A DNA stretch of 64,000 bases from Montanilutibacter psychrotolerans (GTDB lineage: Bacteria > Pseudomonadota > Gammaproteobacteria > Xanthomonadales > Xanthomonadaceae): assembly GCF_003719825.1 (NCBI RefSeq), contig NZ_RIBS01000003.1, positions 186,001-250,000 of the forward strand, read 5' to 3'. Positions 1 to 11,600 of this stretch are shown here, piece by piece (within the stretch, counting starts at the first letter, position 1; every line of letters starts with the position of its first letter). The translations under genes and the position numbers were made by a program. The notes beneath the pieces are model-generated. The model was not told the origin of the DNA, searched no databases, and saw only the letters and a program-made list of their open reading frames with translations.

Positions 1-876
1 CCCCAGCCATGCCTTGGTGAACCCGTTCTTCCGGCAGTAGTCGCCGGTGCCGCGCACGATTGCGCGCCAGGCCAGCGCATCGCGGCTCTCGTCACCCTCT
101 TCCTGCCACTGCAGCGCGGTGAATCGGCGGGTCGCCGCGTCGTAGTCGACCACCAGCCACTGATCGGTGAATGCCGCAGCGGCCGGGTGCACGGTGCCGT
201 CGCCATCGGCAACCACCGACGCGCCGTCGAATACCAGCGCATCCTGCCCGCCCACGGTATTGAGGTACGCCAGCGCCACGCCGGTCTCGGCCACGCGCTG
301 CGCCAGCAAACCGTCTCGTTGGGCGTGCTTGTCGCGCTCGAACGGCGACGCGTTGGGCACCAGCACCAGTTCCGCGCCGGCACGGGCCGTGCTGGCCAGC
401 GGTTCGGCGAACCACAGGTCCTCGCAGATCACCAGGCCCACCGGCACGCCCTTGACCTCGAACACGCAGTCTTCGCGATCGGGATCGACATCGAAGTAGC
501 GGCGTTCGTCGAACACGGCGTAGTTGGGAAGTTCGCGCTTGCGGTAGGTGTGCGCGAGGGTGCCGTCACGCAGCACGCTGGCGGCGTTGTAGACCACGCT
601 GCCGGCGCTCTGCGGCCAGCCCACCACGGCGGTGATGCCGCGCACGCCGGACGCGATTCCGCGCAAAGCCTGTTCGCAATCGGCCAGGAAGCGCGGGCGT
701 ATCAGCAGGTCCTCGGGTGGATAGCCGCACAACGCCAGTTCCGGGAACAACACGATGTCGGCGCCGAACTCGTCGCGCGCGTGCGCGATGAATTCCGCGA
801 TCCGGGTGGCATTACCAGCGACATCGCCCACGGGAAAATCGAACTGGGCAAGCGCGATGCGGAGTTGTGTCGACAT
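1..876 (-). CDS. nadE: Glutamine-dependent NAD+ synthetase, N-terminal part (cut by window edge)
   Basis: The enzyme makes NAD+ from deamido-NAD+ with ATP and glutamine in the cytoplasm. The 292 residues present form an N-terminal nitrilase-type glutaminase domain; its catalytic triad is visible as Glu46 (FPELALCGYPPEDL), Lys113 (YRKRELPNY) and Cys151 (ICEDLW). The frame stays open to base 1, so the C-terminal synthetase domain lies outside the window. The ATG at 876 gives the usual start MSTQLRIALAQ. The gene precedes the acyltransferase on the same strand with about 160 bases between them. The family call is firm; the intactness of the missing half cannot be judged. Confidence 0.93.
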   Translation of the reverse strand, partial: MSTQLRIALAQFDFPVGDVAGNATRIAEFIAHARDEFGADIVLFPELALCGYPPEDLLIRPRFLADCEQALRGIASGVRGITAVVGWPQSAGSVVYNAASVLRDGTLAHTYRKRELPNYAVFDERRYFDVDPDREDCVFEVKGVPVGLVICEDLWFAEPLASTARAGAELVLVPNASPFERDKHAQRDGLLAQRVAETGVALAYLNTVGGQDALVFDGASVVADGDGTVHPAAAAFTDQWLVVDYDAATRRFTALQWQEEGDESRDALAWRAIVRGTGDYCRKNGFTKAWLG

Positions 877-1034
877 GTTGCGAACCTGATTTTGCGCCCG
901 GCACCTGGTGCACCGGGCCGGAGGGCCGCCGCGAATGTCGTCGCGGTGGCAGCGGGCGTGTCATGCAGGCCGGCATTGTTTCAGAAAGCACCGGCGCTGG
1001 CGCCGGCGCCGCCGTCGGCACGATCGTGCCGAGT

Positions 1035-3026
1035 TCATTGGACCGGCAGGGTGCGCGCGTTGGCGCCCGGGGTGCCGCCACCGGACAACGACCAGCGCGC
1101 GGGTTCCCGCAGGTAGGCGCGTGCGAACGCCCGCGCGGCAGTCGATGACACGTGGTTGTCGTCCCAGAACAGCGCGTAGCCGTCCTTCAGCACCGGACAC
1201 TCGACCTCGTTGCAGAAGAAGTCGCGCGGGTCGAGCACTTCGACGTTGTCGTGCCTGGCCGCGATGTTCGCCAGGACCCGCCGTGCCGGCGCCGCCTGGT
1301 GGTCGAACATGTCGCGCGGCATCGCGCACCGGTCGAGCAAACCGGCGGCAATGCACTTTGGCGCGCGCTCCAGCAGAGCCGGCGAGGGCTCGATCAGGAT
1401 GACCCGGCGGACCCGGGGCGCCACCTCCGCGACCGCCTGCTCCAGGCCAGTTGCGATCGATGCCGGTGACTGGAACACCTCGCCGGCGTGGGTCGGCCGA
1501 TCCTGGAAGTACGCCAGCCAGTGCGCCGCAATGACGAGGGTATCGACGCGATGCTGGCGCAGATAGTCCCGAACCAGTGCGTTGTGCCGCTGGCATTTCT
1601 CCCGATGCCCAGGAAAGTCCGGTCGCCGGGTCGCAAAGTTGCTGATCGGCGCGCACGAGTCGAGCGTGAATCCGATCGCCGATTGGTTTGCGGCGCTGGC
1701 CACTTCCCAGCCGAACGGTTGCCAGGCAAGGGCATGGGAATCTCCCCAGATCACCAGTGCCGGCTCGCGCGCGGGCAAGGAGCGGCAGGAGGCCGGCTTC
1801 AACCCGGCGATGCTGTCATCGAGCCCGTAGTGGCATCGCCGCATGTTGGCCGGACGGTCGTTCTCGGCCGCCGACACCAGTGCATCGGGCGGCGGCCCGA
1901 TCATCAGTTTCCCCAGCGCCAGAACCGAGGCCAGCAGGGCGAGCGAGCCGGCAGCGCCCATCGCCACCACGCGCGGCTTCGGCAGCGTGGGCATGGACCG
2001 CCGGAACGGCGTTTCGACAAAGCGATAGCTCAGCCAGGCCAGCACCACGGCCAACGCGCACAAGCCCAGTCGAACCCACGGATTGGCGGGACCGATCGTG
2101 AGCATCCGCTCGAACGCCAGCAATGGCCAATGCCACAGGTAGAGTGAGTACGAGATCAGCCCGAAGAACACCATCACCCGCGAACGCAGCACGACACCGG
2201 GCAAGCCAAGCGCCCCTTCGTCATGGATTGCCCACAGCACCAGCCACGTGCCTGCCACCGCCGGCAGCGCGCCCACACCGGGAAAGTGCTCGCCAGGCCC
2301 CCAGGCCACCGCCAGCAACACCAGCAACAACCCGGTCGCCAGCAGAGTCGGCGGCGCCCAGGCCTTGAGGCCGCGCACGCCAAGCGTCGCAACCAGGCCG
2401 CCGGCCGCCAGTTCCCAAAAGCGCGCGGGCATCTGGTAGAACGCGATCGATGCGCGGATCTGCAGCCAGTTCTCGGCCAGCAGCAACGACGCCAGGCTGG
2501 CCAGCACCAGCGTGCCCGGCACCGCGCGCGGGCCGCGCCAGCGCAGCACCGCGATCAGCAGCAACGGCAGCACGAGGTAGAACTGCTCCTCGACCGAAAG
2601 CGACCACAGGTGAAGCAGCGGCATCTCCCCGGACGGGCCATCGAAATAGCCGCCGGTGATGCGCACGAAATGCAGGTTGGCCACGAACAGCAACGAGGCG
2701 ATCGCCGAGTCCGCCACCCCGTCGAGTGCGCGCCCCGGTGCAAACAGCACCGATCCGGCGGCGACGCTCGTTGCGATCACCACCCACACCGCCGGCAACA
2801 GGCGACGAGCGCGTCGCGCATAGAACGCCATCAGGTCGATGCGTCCGTGGCGCTTCCATTCGCGCAGCAACAGCGACGTGATCAGGTAGCCCGAGATCAC
2901 GAAGAACACGTCCACGCCAACGAAACCGCCGGGCAACCAGGCCGCGCTGGCGTGGTACACCACGACCGCCAGCACGGCGATCGCGCGCAGGCCGTCTATC
3001 TCGGGGCGGTATTTCAGTTCACTCAT
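1035..3026 (-). CDS. OafA/YrhL-type membrane acyltransferase with SGNH domain
   Basis: This 663-residue protein should O-acetylate a surface polysaccharide, using an acyl group delivered across the inner membrane. Residues 1-340 are an acyltransferase-3 domain with about ten membrane helices and the characteristic start (RPEIDGLRAIAVLAVVVYH, His25; then FFVISGYLI). A C-terminal SGNH-hydrolase-like domain carries a GDSH nucleophile motif near residue 430 and a DNHVS motif near the end that would supply the Asp/His pair. This two-domain layout is the OafA type. The substrate is unknown; the glycan island 10 kb away is one candidate source. The gene stands alone between nadE and sucD. Confidence 0.88.
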   Translation of the reverse strand: MSELKYRPEIDGLRAIAVLAVVVYHASAAWLPGGFVGVDVFFVISGYLITSLLLREWKRHGRIDLMAFYARRARRLLPAVWVVIATSVAAGSVLFAPGRALDGVADSAIASLLFVANLHFVRITGGYFDGPSGEMPLLHLWSLSVEEQFYLVLPLLLIAVLRWRGPRAVPGTLVLASLASLLLAENWLQIRASIAFYQMPARFWELAAGGLVATLGVRGLKAWAPPTLLATGLLLVLLAVAWGPGEHFPGVGALPAVAGTWLVLWAIHDEGALGLPGVVLRSRVMVFFGLISYSLYLWHWPLLAFERMLTIGPANPWVRLGLCALAVVLAWLSYRFVETPFRRSMPTLPKPRVVAMGAAGSLALLASVLALGKLMIGPPPDALVSAAENDRPANMRRCHYGLDDSIAGLKPASCRSLPAREPALVIWGDSHALAWQPFGWEVASAANQSAIGFTLDSCAPISNFATRRPDFPGHREKCQRHNALVRDYLRQHRVDTLVIAAHWLAYFQDRPTHAGEVFQSPASIATGLEQAVAEVAPRVRRVILIEPSPALLERAPKCIAAGLLDRCAMPRDMFDHQAAPARRVLANIAARHDNVEVLDPRDFFCNEVECPVLKDGYALFWDDNHVSSTAARAFARAYLREPARWSLSGGGTPGANARTLPVQ

Positions 3027-3080
3027 GCCGATCTGCCCGATGGCTGCCCGGTGGCAGCCAGCACACCCTATTTACCAACG

Positions 3081-3127
3081 AAAACGGCCCCCGCCAACGG
3101 AACGTCAGTTCCGCCAACGGAGGCCGT
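3081..3127 (-). terminator. Rho-independent terminator after sucD
   Basis: Read on the minus strand, ACGGCC...GGCCGT closes an outer stem and CGGAAC-TGAC-GTTCCG closes an inner one, separated by a symmetric ttgg/ttgg internal loop, with TTTT directly after. It begins about 17 bases after the sucD stop and should end the sucCD transcript before the acyltransferase gene. Confidence 0.75.
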
Positions 3128-3143
3128 CAGGGCGCACTGGCTG

Positions 3144-4019
<876 letters not shown>

Positions 4020-4033
4020 GTGTTCGTCCTGTA

Positions 4034-5200
4034 TTACTTGCCGGCGACGGCCGCAACGGCCTTCTTCGCGCCGTCGTTGATGTCATCGGCCGGGATGATG
4101 GCCAGGCCGGAGTTCTTCAGCAGCTCCTTGCCGGCATCCACGTTGGTGCCTTCCAGACGCACGATCACCGGCACCTTGACGTCGACTTCCTTGACCGCGC
4201 CGATGATGCCTTCGGCGATCATGTCGCAGCGGACGATGCCGCCGAAGATGTTGACGAAGATCGCCTTGACCTTGTCCGACGACAGGATCAGCTTGAACGC
4301 CTCGGTCACGCGCGCCTTGGTCGCGCCGCCGCCCACGTCCAGGAAGTTCGCCGGCGAACCGCCGTTGAGCGAGATGACGTCCATCGTGGCCATGGCCAGG
4401 CCTGCGCCGTTGACCATGCAACCGATGTTGCCGTCCATGGTGACGTAGTTGAGGTCGTGCTGGCTGGCCAGCACCTCGGTCTCGTCTTCCTGGCGGATGT
4501 CGCGCATCGCCACCAGTTCCGGATGGCGGAACGAGGCGTTGTCGTCGGAATCGATCTTGCCGTCGAGCACGGCCAGGTTGCCGTTGGTGAGGATGGCCAG
4601 CGGGTTCAGCTCGACCAGCGCCAGGTCCTTCTCGTTGAACAGCTTGTACAGGCCCAGCATGATCTTGGTCAGCTGGCCGACCTGCTTGGCGTCCAGGCCC
4701 AGCGCGAAGCCCAGGTTGCGGCATTCAAACGCCTGCAGGCCCTGCACGTAGTTGACGTTGAGCGAGTGGATCGCTTCCGGCTTCTCGGCGGCGACCTGCT
4801 CGATGTCCATGCCGCCCTCGGCCGAGGCGATGAAGGTGATCGACTTGGTCGAACGGTCCACCAGCACCGACAGGTACAGTTCCTTGGCGATGTCGGTGCC
4901 TTCGCACACCAGCACCGAATCGATCGGCAGCTCGACGCCGGCAGTCTGGTAGGTCGCCATCCTGGTGCCCAGCATCGCGGCGGCGTACTGCTTCACTTCG
5001 TCGTACGAGCGGGCCAGCTTGACGCCGCCGGCCTTGCCGCGGCCGCCGGCGTGGATCTGCGCCTTGACGACCCACAGGTCACCCGGGATGGTCTTGGCGG
5101 CTGCGACGGCTTCGTCGGGGGTGCGGGCAACCACACCGACCGGCACTGCGATGCCGTAGTCGGCAAAGAGCTGCTTTGCCTGGTATTCGTGAAAGTTCAT
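4034..5200 (-). CDS. sucC: Succinyl-CoA synthetase, beta subunit (ADP-forming type)
   Basis: This is the nucleotide-binding partner of SucD in the TCA cycle. The 388-residue protein opens with [12 protein letters not shown], typical of the ATP-grasp beta subunit, and carries the CoA-ligase region near its C-terminus ([16 protein letters not shown]). It is the first gene of the sucCD operon and diverges from pilS across about 220 bases. A possible sigma-70 promoter with an eight-base C tract in its spacer lies 75-104 bases upstream. Confidence 0.97.
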   Translation of the reverse strand: MNFHEYQAKQLFADYGIAVPVGVVARTPDEAVAAAKTIPGDLWVVKAQIHAGGRGKAGGVKLARSYDEVKQYAAAMLGTRMATYQTAGVELPIDSVLVCEGTDIAKELYLSVLVDRSTKSITFIASAEGGMDIEQVAAEKPEAIHSLNVNYVQGLQAFECRNLGFALGLDAKQVGQLTKIMLGLYKLFNEKDLALVELNPLAILTNGNLAVLDGKIDSDDNASFRHPELVAMRDIRQEDETEVLASQHDLNYVTMDGNIGCMVNGAGLAMATMDVISLNGGSPANFLDVGGGATKARVTEAFKLILSSDKVKAIFVNIFGGIVRCDMIAEGIIGAVKEVDVKVPVIVRLEGTNVDAGKELLKNSGLAIIPADDINDGAKKAVAAVAGK

Positions 5201-5274
5201 GCGTCACCGAGGGGAGTTGAAGACATCCCACGCAGCGGCATCCGGCGGGCGGTTGCGGGTGCGGGGGGCCGGGC

Positions 5275-5304
5275 ATTGTCACCGATCGGGGGGGGTACGG
5301 GCAA
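5275..5304 (-). promoter_or_regulatory. Candidate sigma-70 promoter of sucCD
   Basis: On the minus strand TTGCCC (-35) and GACAAT (-10) are 18 bases apart. The spacer contains a run of eight C residues (plus-strand G run at 5288-5295). The -10 lies about 75 bases before the sucC start. Confidence 0.4.
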
Positions 5305-5388
5305 AACCGGGGTCCGGCGGCCGCGCCGGCGGGGCCTCTGGGGGCCGCACGCAGCGGCCCGCGAGGTAGCCAGCGCGCGCAACCTGCC

Positions 5389-5394
5389 TATACT
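5389..5394 (+). promoter_or_regulatory. Candidate -10 box of pilS
   Basis: TATACT lies 29 bases before the pilS start codon. The hexamer 17 bases upstream (GTAGCC) is a poor -35, so this is a weak call based on the -10 alone. Confidence 0.35.
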
Positions 5395-5423
5395 CCCGGG
5401 CAAACACCGCCAAGGACGCCAGC

Positions 5424-7064
5424 TTGCCGTTACGTCTCGCCAGCCCCGAGGTAGCCGACGCCGACCGCGTACTGCGGCGCGAACTGTACTTCTACACGCT
5501 GTACCGGCTGCTCGAAGCGACGATGCTGGTGTTCGTGGTGTTCGGCCCGGTGGTCGACTACCTCAGCGTCCCCCGCCATCCCGGCCTGGCCGCGGTGCTG
5601 GCGTCGGGCTATCTGTTGGCCGCGCTGTTGCTGTTCGTGTTCGGCCGGCGCGGCGAGCTGCGCACCCAGGCCCTGGTGGGGGTCAGCATCGACCTGCTGT
5701 TCGGCATCCTGGCGATCCACGCCCTGCCAGTCGCGGGTACCGGCATCTCGCTCATGCTGATGTTCAACATCGGCGCGGCGGCCTTGCTGCTGCGCACGCG
5801 CTACGGCCTGGGGATCGTGCTCATTGCGGTGGCGGGGCTCGTCGGCGAGTTCAGCTGGAGTGTCATGGCGGGCGAGCCCGACACGCGCTCGCTGGTGGAG
5901 CCGGTGATGTTTGCGATCGGTTACCTGGCCATCGCCACCCTGACCAGCGTGCTCGGTCGCGAGATGCGCGAAAGCTACAACCTCGCCGAGCGCCGCGGCG
6001 CCGAGACCGCGCACCTGGTCGAGGTCAACGAACTGATCATCCGCCGCCTGCGCACCGGCGTGCTGCTGGTTGATGGCGACAACCACGTGCGTCTGGCCAA
6101 CGAAGCCGCCACCCTGCTGCTCGGCGATGCCGGCGATGGGCGTCGCGATCTGGCCATCGCGCTGCCGGAGCTGTCGCGCCGCCTCGCGCAATGGCGCAGC
6201 GATGGTCGCAGCGATGAGAATCCGCTGCAGATCGCCCCGGACCAGCCCGAAGTGGTGCCGCGCTTCACCCGCCTGCTTGCCGGCAGCGACCAGACCCTGG
6301 TGTTTCTGGACGACACCTCGCTGGCCTCGCGCAAGGCCGAATCGCTGACCCTGGCCACGCTCGGCCGCTTTTCGGCCAGCCTCGCCCACGAGATCCGAAA
6401 CCCGCTCGCGGCGATCAGCTACTCGGTGCAACTGCTCGAGGAGTCCCACGACATCCGCCCGGCCGACCGCCGCCTGCTGGAGATCATCCGCCAGCAGGGC
6501 ACGCGCATGAACGGCATCGTCGAGAACGTGCTCGGCCTGGCCCGCCGCGAGCCGGCCAAGCCCGAGCACGTCGAACTGGTCAGCTTCACGCGCCACTTCA
6601 TCGACGACTACCAGGCGGGCCACCCGATCGAGCTCGACAGCCTGCGGGTGACCGCCGGGCAGCCGAACATCGCGGTGCTGGTCGATCCACGCCAGCTGCA
6701 CCAGGTGCTGACCGTGCTGGTGCACAACGCACTGCTGTATGGCCGTATTCCCGGTGAGCCGGCGCGAATCACCGTCAACGTGCAGATCGACAAGCAGCTG
6801 ATGCCGATGGTCGAGGTGCTCGACCGGGGTCCGGGCATTCCCGACCGCATTGCCCAGCAGTTGTTCCGGCCGTTCTTCACCACCTCCAGCCACGGCACGG
6901 GCCTGGGCCTCTACATCGCACGCGAACTGTGCCGCGCCAATCAGGCGATGCTCGATTTCGTACCCCTGCCCGGCGGTGGCGGCTGCTTCCGGATCCGGTT
7001 CTCCGCGCCCACCCAGCCGACCAAGCCGCCCCCCACGCAGGAACGCCGCGGCCGCACCGTGTGA
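5424..7064 (+). CDS. pilS: Type IV pilus sensor histidine kinase PilS
   Basis: PilS is the inner-membrane kinase/phosphatase that controls PilR and thereby pilin expression. The 546 residues comprise an N-terminal six-helix membrane region (about 20-180), a PAS-like region (about 200-300), a HisKA dimerisation domain with phospho-acceptor His322 in SLAHEIRNPLAA, and a C-terminal ATPase domain with N box (VHNALLYG), G1 (DRGPGIPD) and G2 (GTGLGLYIA). The start is TTG at 5424, chosen because AAGGA sits seven bases before it and no ATG fits. It precedes pilR by about 55 bases. Confidence 0.94.
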   Translation: MPLRLASPEVADADRVLRRELYFYTLYRLLEATMLVFVVFGPVVDYLSVPRHPGLAAVLASGYLLAALLLFVFGRRGELRTQALVGVSIDLLFGILAIHALPVAGTGISLMLMFNIGAAALLLRTRYGLGIVLIAVAGLVGEFSWSVMAGEPDTRSLVEPVMFAIGYLAIATLTSVLGREMRESYNLAERRGAETAHLVEVNELIIRRLRTGVLLVDGDNHVRLANEAATLLLGDAGDGRRDLAIALPELSRRLAQWRSDGRSDENPLQIAPDQPEVVPRFTRLLAGSDQTLVFLDDTSLASRKAESLTLATLGRFSASLAHEIRNPLAAISYSVQLLEESHDIRPADRRLLEIIRQQGTRMNGIVENVLGLARREPAKPEHVELVSFTRHFIDDYQAGHPIELDSLRVTAGQPNIAVLVDPRQLHQVLTVLVHNALLYGRIPGEPARITVNVQIDKQLMPMVEVLDRGPGIPDRIAQQLFRPFFTTSSHGTGLGLYIARELCRANQAMLDFVPLPGGGGCFRIRFSAPTQPTKPPPTQERRGRTV

Positions 7065-7119
7065 CCGCGGCACGTTGCACCGCTTGGCCGTAACGCGCCC
7101 TTCCGCTATCGTGAGCGAC

Positions 7120-8538
7120 ATGGCCGAAACCCGCAGCGCACTGATAGTTGACGACGAGCGCGATATCCGCGAGCTGCTGGTCATGACACTGGGCCGCATG
7201 GGCCTGCGCTGCGACACCGCATCGAGCGTCACCGAGGCGCGCAACCACCTGCAGCGCAACCGGTACGACCTCTGCCTGACCGACATGCGCCTGCCCGACG
7301 GCTCGGGCATCGATCTCATCAGCGAGATCAGCCAGAACCACCCGAACACCCCGGTCGCCATGATCACCGCCTTCGGCAACGTCGAAGCCGCGGTCGAGGC
7401 GCTCAAGGCCGGCGCCTTTGATTTTGTCGCCAAGCCGGTCGAGTTGTCGGTACTGCGCGATCTGGTCCGCCACGCGCTTGATCTCGGCGAATCGCCGCCG
7501 CCGGCCGCGGCAGCCGACGCGGTGGCGTCCCGCCTGTATGGCCAGTCGCAGGCCATGGCGCAGCTTCGCCAGACCATCGCAAAGGTTGCACGCAGCCAGG
7601 CACCGGTTTACATCGCCGGCGAATCGGGCGTGGGCAAGGAGCTTGTCGCCCGTACGATCCACGCCGAAGGCGGCCGGTCCACCGGCCCGTTCGTGCCGGT
7701 CAACTGCGGCGCGATTCCCGCCGAGCTCATGGAGAGCGAGTTCTTCGGCCACAAGAAGGGCAGCTTCACCGGTGCGCACGTCGACAAGCCCGGCCTGTTC
7801 CAGGCTGCCGACGGCGGCACGCTGTTCCTCGACGAGGTCGCCGAGCTGCCACTGGCGATGCAGGTCAAGCTGCTGCGCGCGATCCAGGAAAAGTCGATCC
7901 GTCCGGTGGGCGCCAACGCCGAAGTTACGGTGGATGTGCGCATCCTGTCGGCGACCCACAAGGACCTGGGTCCGATGGTCGCCGATGGCCGATTCCGCCA
8001 GGACCTTTACTACCGCATCAACGTGATCGAGCTGCGCGTGCCGCCGCTGCGCGAGCGCCTCGAAGACCTGCCCGGGCTGTCGGCGAAGATCCTCGAGCGC
8101 CTTGCCGGGCACCAGGGCCGGTCGGTGTCACGACTGGGCGACGACGCCGTCGAGGCCCTGCGCCGCTACCCGTTCCCGGGCAATGTGCGCGAACTCGAAA
8201 ACATCCTCGAACGCGCCCTGGCGCTGGCCGAGGGCGACTACCTCGATGCCGGCGACCTGCACCTGCCGGTGGTGGCCAGCACCGCCCCCATGGCATCCCC
8301 GCCCGCAGCGGTCGCCGCGCCGCAGCCGTCGGCACCCGCGGCGGCAGTTGACCCGCGCACGCTCGATCCCCGCGACACCGCCACCAGTGCGCTGCCGTCC
8401 TACATCGAAGAGATCGAACGCGCCGCCATCCAGCACGCGCTGCAGGAAAACCGCTACAACAAGACCCGCACCGCGGCGGCACTGGGCATCACGTTCCGCG
8501 CGCTGCGCTACAAGCTCAAGAAGCTCGGCATCGACTGA
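7120..8538 (+). CDS. pilR: Sigma-54-dependent response regulator PilR
   Basis: PilR is the enhancer-binding activator that turns on pilA through RNA polymerase-sigma-54. Counting from the ATG at 7120 (472 residues), the receiver domain has Asp11/Asp12, phospho-acceptor Asp55 (LTDMRLPDG) and Lys105. The AAA+ domain has a Walker A GESGVGKE at 167-174 and the sigma-54 contact loop GSFTGA at 214-219, the latter with Ser in place of the usual Ala. A Fis-type helix-turn-helix ends the protein (TAAALGITFRALRYKLKK). A GTG at 7111 in frame is an alternative start. Both pilin genes 3.6-4.5 kb downstream have matching sigma-54 promoters. Confidence 0.95.
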   Translation: MAETRSALIVDDERDIRELLVMTLGRMGLRCDTASSVTEARNHLQRNRYDLCLTDMRLPDGSGIDLISEISQNHPNTPVAMITAFGNVEAAVEALKAGAFDFVAKPVELSVLRDLVRHALDLGESPPPAAAADAVASRLYGQSQAMAQLRQTIAKVARSQAPVYIAGESGVGKELVARTIHAEGGRSTGPFVPVNCGAIPAELMESEFFGHKKGSFTGAHVDKPGLFQAADGGTLFLDEVAELPLAMQVKLLRAIQEKSIRPVGANAEVTVDVRILSATHKDLGPMVADGRFRQDLYYRINVIELRVPPLRERLEDLPGLSAKILERLAGHQGRSVSRLGDDAVEALRRYPFPGNVRELENILERALALAEGDYLDAGDLHLPVVASTAPMASPPAAVAAPQPSAPAAAVDPRTLDPRDTATSALPSYIEEIERAAIQHALQENRYNKTRTAAALGITFRALRYKLKKLGID

Positions 8539-8597
8539 AGCCGCGCGGCATTTGCCTGGCGCCACATCGCGCCACTGACTTCGCTGATCACTGCCGT

Positions 8598-8628
8598 TGC
8601 GGCGCCTGGTTCACCAGGCGCCGCATTT
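8598..8628. terminator. Bidirectional hairpin terminator between convergent pilR and the SpeE-like gene
   Basis: A perfect 12-bp stem (TGCGGCGCCTGG / CCAGGCGCCGCA) with a four-base loop is followed by TTT on the plus strand. It sits 60 bases after pilR and just before the 3' end of the convergent gene. Confidence 0.65.
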
Positions 8629-8639
8629 CGTTGGGCCGA

Positions 8640-11600
8640 TCAGGGACTGGGAGCCACGTCGTTCCAGGCCAACAGGAAGCTACGCGCCAGCGCATAGCGT
8701 CGTTCGGACGCCACGTTGGCGCCGTGCTTGCTCTCGATCTCGACGGCCCCCTTGCGATCGCCTTGCGCAATAGCACCCAGGATGGAGATCACCAGCATCT
8801 GCTCGCGCAGGACGCTGGGGGCCGAATTCCCGACCAGCTGCAGCGCCTGCAATCCAGTCTCGCGCATCGCCGGACCGTTTCTCCGGGCAGCCGCCGCGTA
8901 GGCGTCCATCACCGCAACCACCATCGGCGGTTGCGCCTTCAGGTCGATCCATTCCGGCTGCAGCCAGATGCCCACGTGGTCATCAGCCGGCAGATAGCCG
9001 ATCGACGAGTCGGCCACACCGGCAACAGCGCGCATCCACAGCTCCATGTCCTTCGACGCCACCGGACTCGCGGACAGGCCACGCAACACCTTGACCGCTT
9101 CGAGCAGATCCTTGCGCCGTGCCCGCAGACCTTCGCCGGTGCCGCCGTTCATCGCGTCGCGCAGGCTGCGGGCATTGGTGTGGTCGGTGGCGCCGAAACT
9201 GCTCTTGTTCTCGGTCACATCGTCGGCAATCGACAACGGGGAACGTCCGCCCGTCATTTCCAGCAGCGGCATCCCGACGCCCGTCAACGCCTCCAGGAGC
9301 ACCACACGCTCATGCATGAATCTGGTTCTCGGCGCCTGCAGCGATACGGTGGGATAGAAGTCCGAATGCGGCACCGCCTGCTCCATCGCGACGTAGGCCT
9401 GTAGCGTCGAACGCGAGGCGATCTGACGCACCTGCAGGTCGGCGCCGCTGCGGATGCCAATCCGAGCGAGCTCGGACTTCAGGGGTTCGCCCGAAAGCCG
9501 CTTGGCATCCATGGCGGGAATCGGCTTGCCACTGGCCACGAACAGCATGTCCGAGGTATTGGTGAGGTAGGCATCGACATAGTCAAATTCGTTCACCAGG
9601 GCCGACACCATGGTCGCCACCAGCGGGTCGCTGAGCTCGTACGACTGCAGCCACTGCACGGCGATACCGTCGTCTTCGAGGTGGCGGTGCATGAACTCGT
9701 AGAACTCGGACGTGAACAGGCTGGCGACACCGCTGACCCAGGGGTTGGACGGTTCGGAGATGATCACGTCGTAACGCCGCTGCCCGGTGGAGAAGTACGT
9801 CCGGGCGTCGTCGATATGGATCCTGGAACGGGGGTCGTTGTACGCCCGGGCCACACGGCGACCGTACATGCGGGCGCCGTCGTACATCGCCCGCTCGATC
9901 TCGATCGAGTCGACGACCTCCGGCAGCGGACTACCCAGCATCGTGTGGGTGCTCAAGCCGGAGCCCCAACCGATGATGGCGACCTTGCGAGGATCCGGAT
10001 GGGTCGCCAGCGGCAGCGCCGCGGCCATCGCCATCGTGATCTCGTCATCGGTCGGCACCTGGTCCGTCCCGATCTCGATGGACGCATCGGGCTTGCCATT
10101 GGTGGCGATGGTGCCCACCGAGCCGACACTGAAGAAGCCGACCGTCGCGGTCTTGCCGTCACGCAGGTAATGCACGGTGGCGTCGCCTCCCAGGCTAGCC
10201 AACCCGTGACGGAACACACCCGAAACCAGCGCGCGCGGCTCGACGCGACCAAGCAGCATGCTGCCTGCGAACGCGACCACGGCAACCGCGACCGCCGCCA
10301 GGTAACGCGGCTTGCGCACCTGCTCGGCATAGAAGCGCAGCAGCACCACGCCCAACACGATATCGATCAGCGCCGCGATCGTGACCGCCAGGCGCAGGCC
10401 AAGCATCGGAATCAGCACGTGCACCGCGACCACAACGCCGACGATCGCACCCAGCGTATTGGCCGCATAGATGCGACCGATGCTTGCCTCGCCGCCGCCG
10501 CGGCGCAGAAGTGCCATCGTGTACAGCGGCAAGGTCATGCCGGCAAAAAACGCCGCGGGGAACATCACCAGCAGCGCGATTCCCCCGCTGCCGAGGCTGA
10601 ACATCGCGTAGCCGGATGGATCACGCGGCAGGGCGGCCATCAGGCCGGCAACCCAGCGGAAGCTCTGACCGAACACCGGCAGCGAAACCAGCGCCGCCGC
10701 ACCCATCCAGATCTGGGCATAGCCGGCATAGGCGATCGCGTCGCCAAGACGCTGGCTGCGATTGCGGATCCACCAGCCACCGAACGCGAGGCCGAGGATG
10801 AATGCTGCCAGCATCAACTCGAACGAGTGCACGGTGGTGCCCAACGCCTGGTTGAGCATCCGCACCCAGCCGATCTCATAGACGAACGAGGTCGCGCCGG
10901 TGATTGCCGCCGCCAGCATCAGCACAGGCGCCAGCCGGGCCGCGCCACCAGCAGGATCGGCCTTGGAAGAATCGGCCTTGGAAGAATCGGCCGTGGACGA
11001 ACTGACAGGTGCGACCGGCACCGGGGCAGCCTGGTCCGCGTGCCTGGCCACCACCCAAGCCAACCCGCCAACGGCGAGATTGACCAGGCCGGCAACCATC
11101 ACCGAGCCGGGCATGCCAACGGCCGGCAGCAGGACGAAGGTTGCGGCGAGCGCGCCGATGGCTGCACCAATGCTGTTGGTGAAGTACAGGCCGCCAAGGA
11201 TTTCGCCATCCGCCCTGGGCGCCACCCGCAGGTAGCCGCCGCTCATCAGCGGAAACGTCATGCCCAGCAGAATGCTCTGCGGCAGGATCATCATCGCCGC
11301 ACTGCCCCACTGCCAGGCGCGCACCGCCGCTTCCGAGCTCATCGCCGGGTAGACGGTGTCCTGGGAGAAGGTGGTGTACATCTCGAACAGGGGATGGAAC
11401 GCCAGTCCGGCCAGGCCAATCACGATCTCCACCCAGGCATAGGCCAGGATCAAGCGCCCCCAGCCACTGCCGAAGCGGCTGACGGCCCATGCCCCCAACG
11501 CCATTCCGCCCATGAAGATCGCGAGCACCAGCGACTGCGCATAGGCAGCGTGGCCAAGGCTGAGTCCCAGGTAATGCGACCAGATCGACTGATACACCAG

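Noticed and set aside
187-1116. Plus-strand open frames at the left edge
   Set aside because: They are antisense to nadE, whose glutaminase triad is intact on the minus strand.
5430-7577. Open frame of about 715 codons antisense to pilS and the start of pilR
   Set aside because: Same antisense effect; the plus-strand PilS and PilR motifs are complete and no motif appears in the antisense product.
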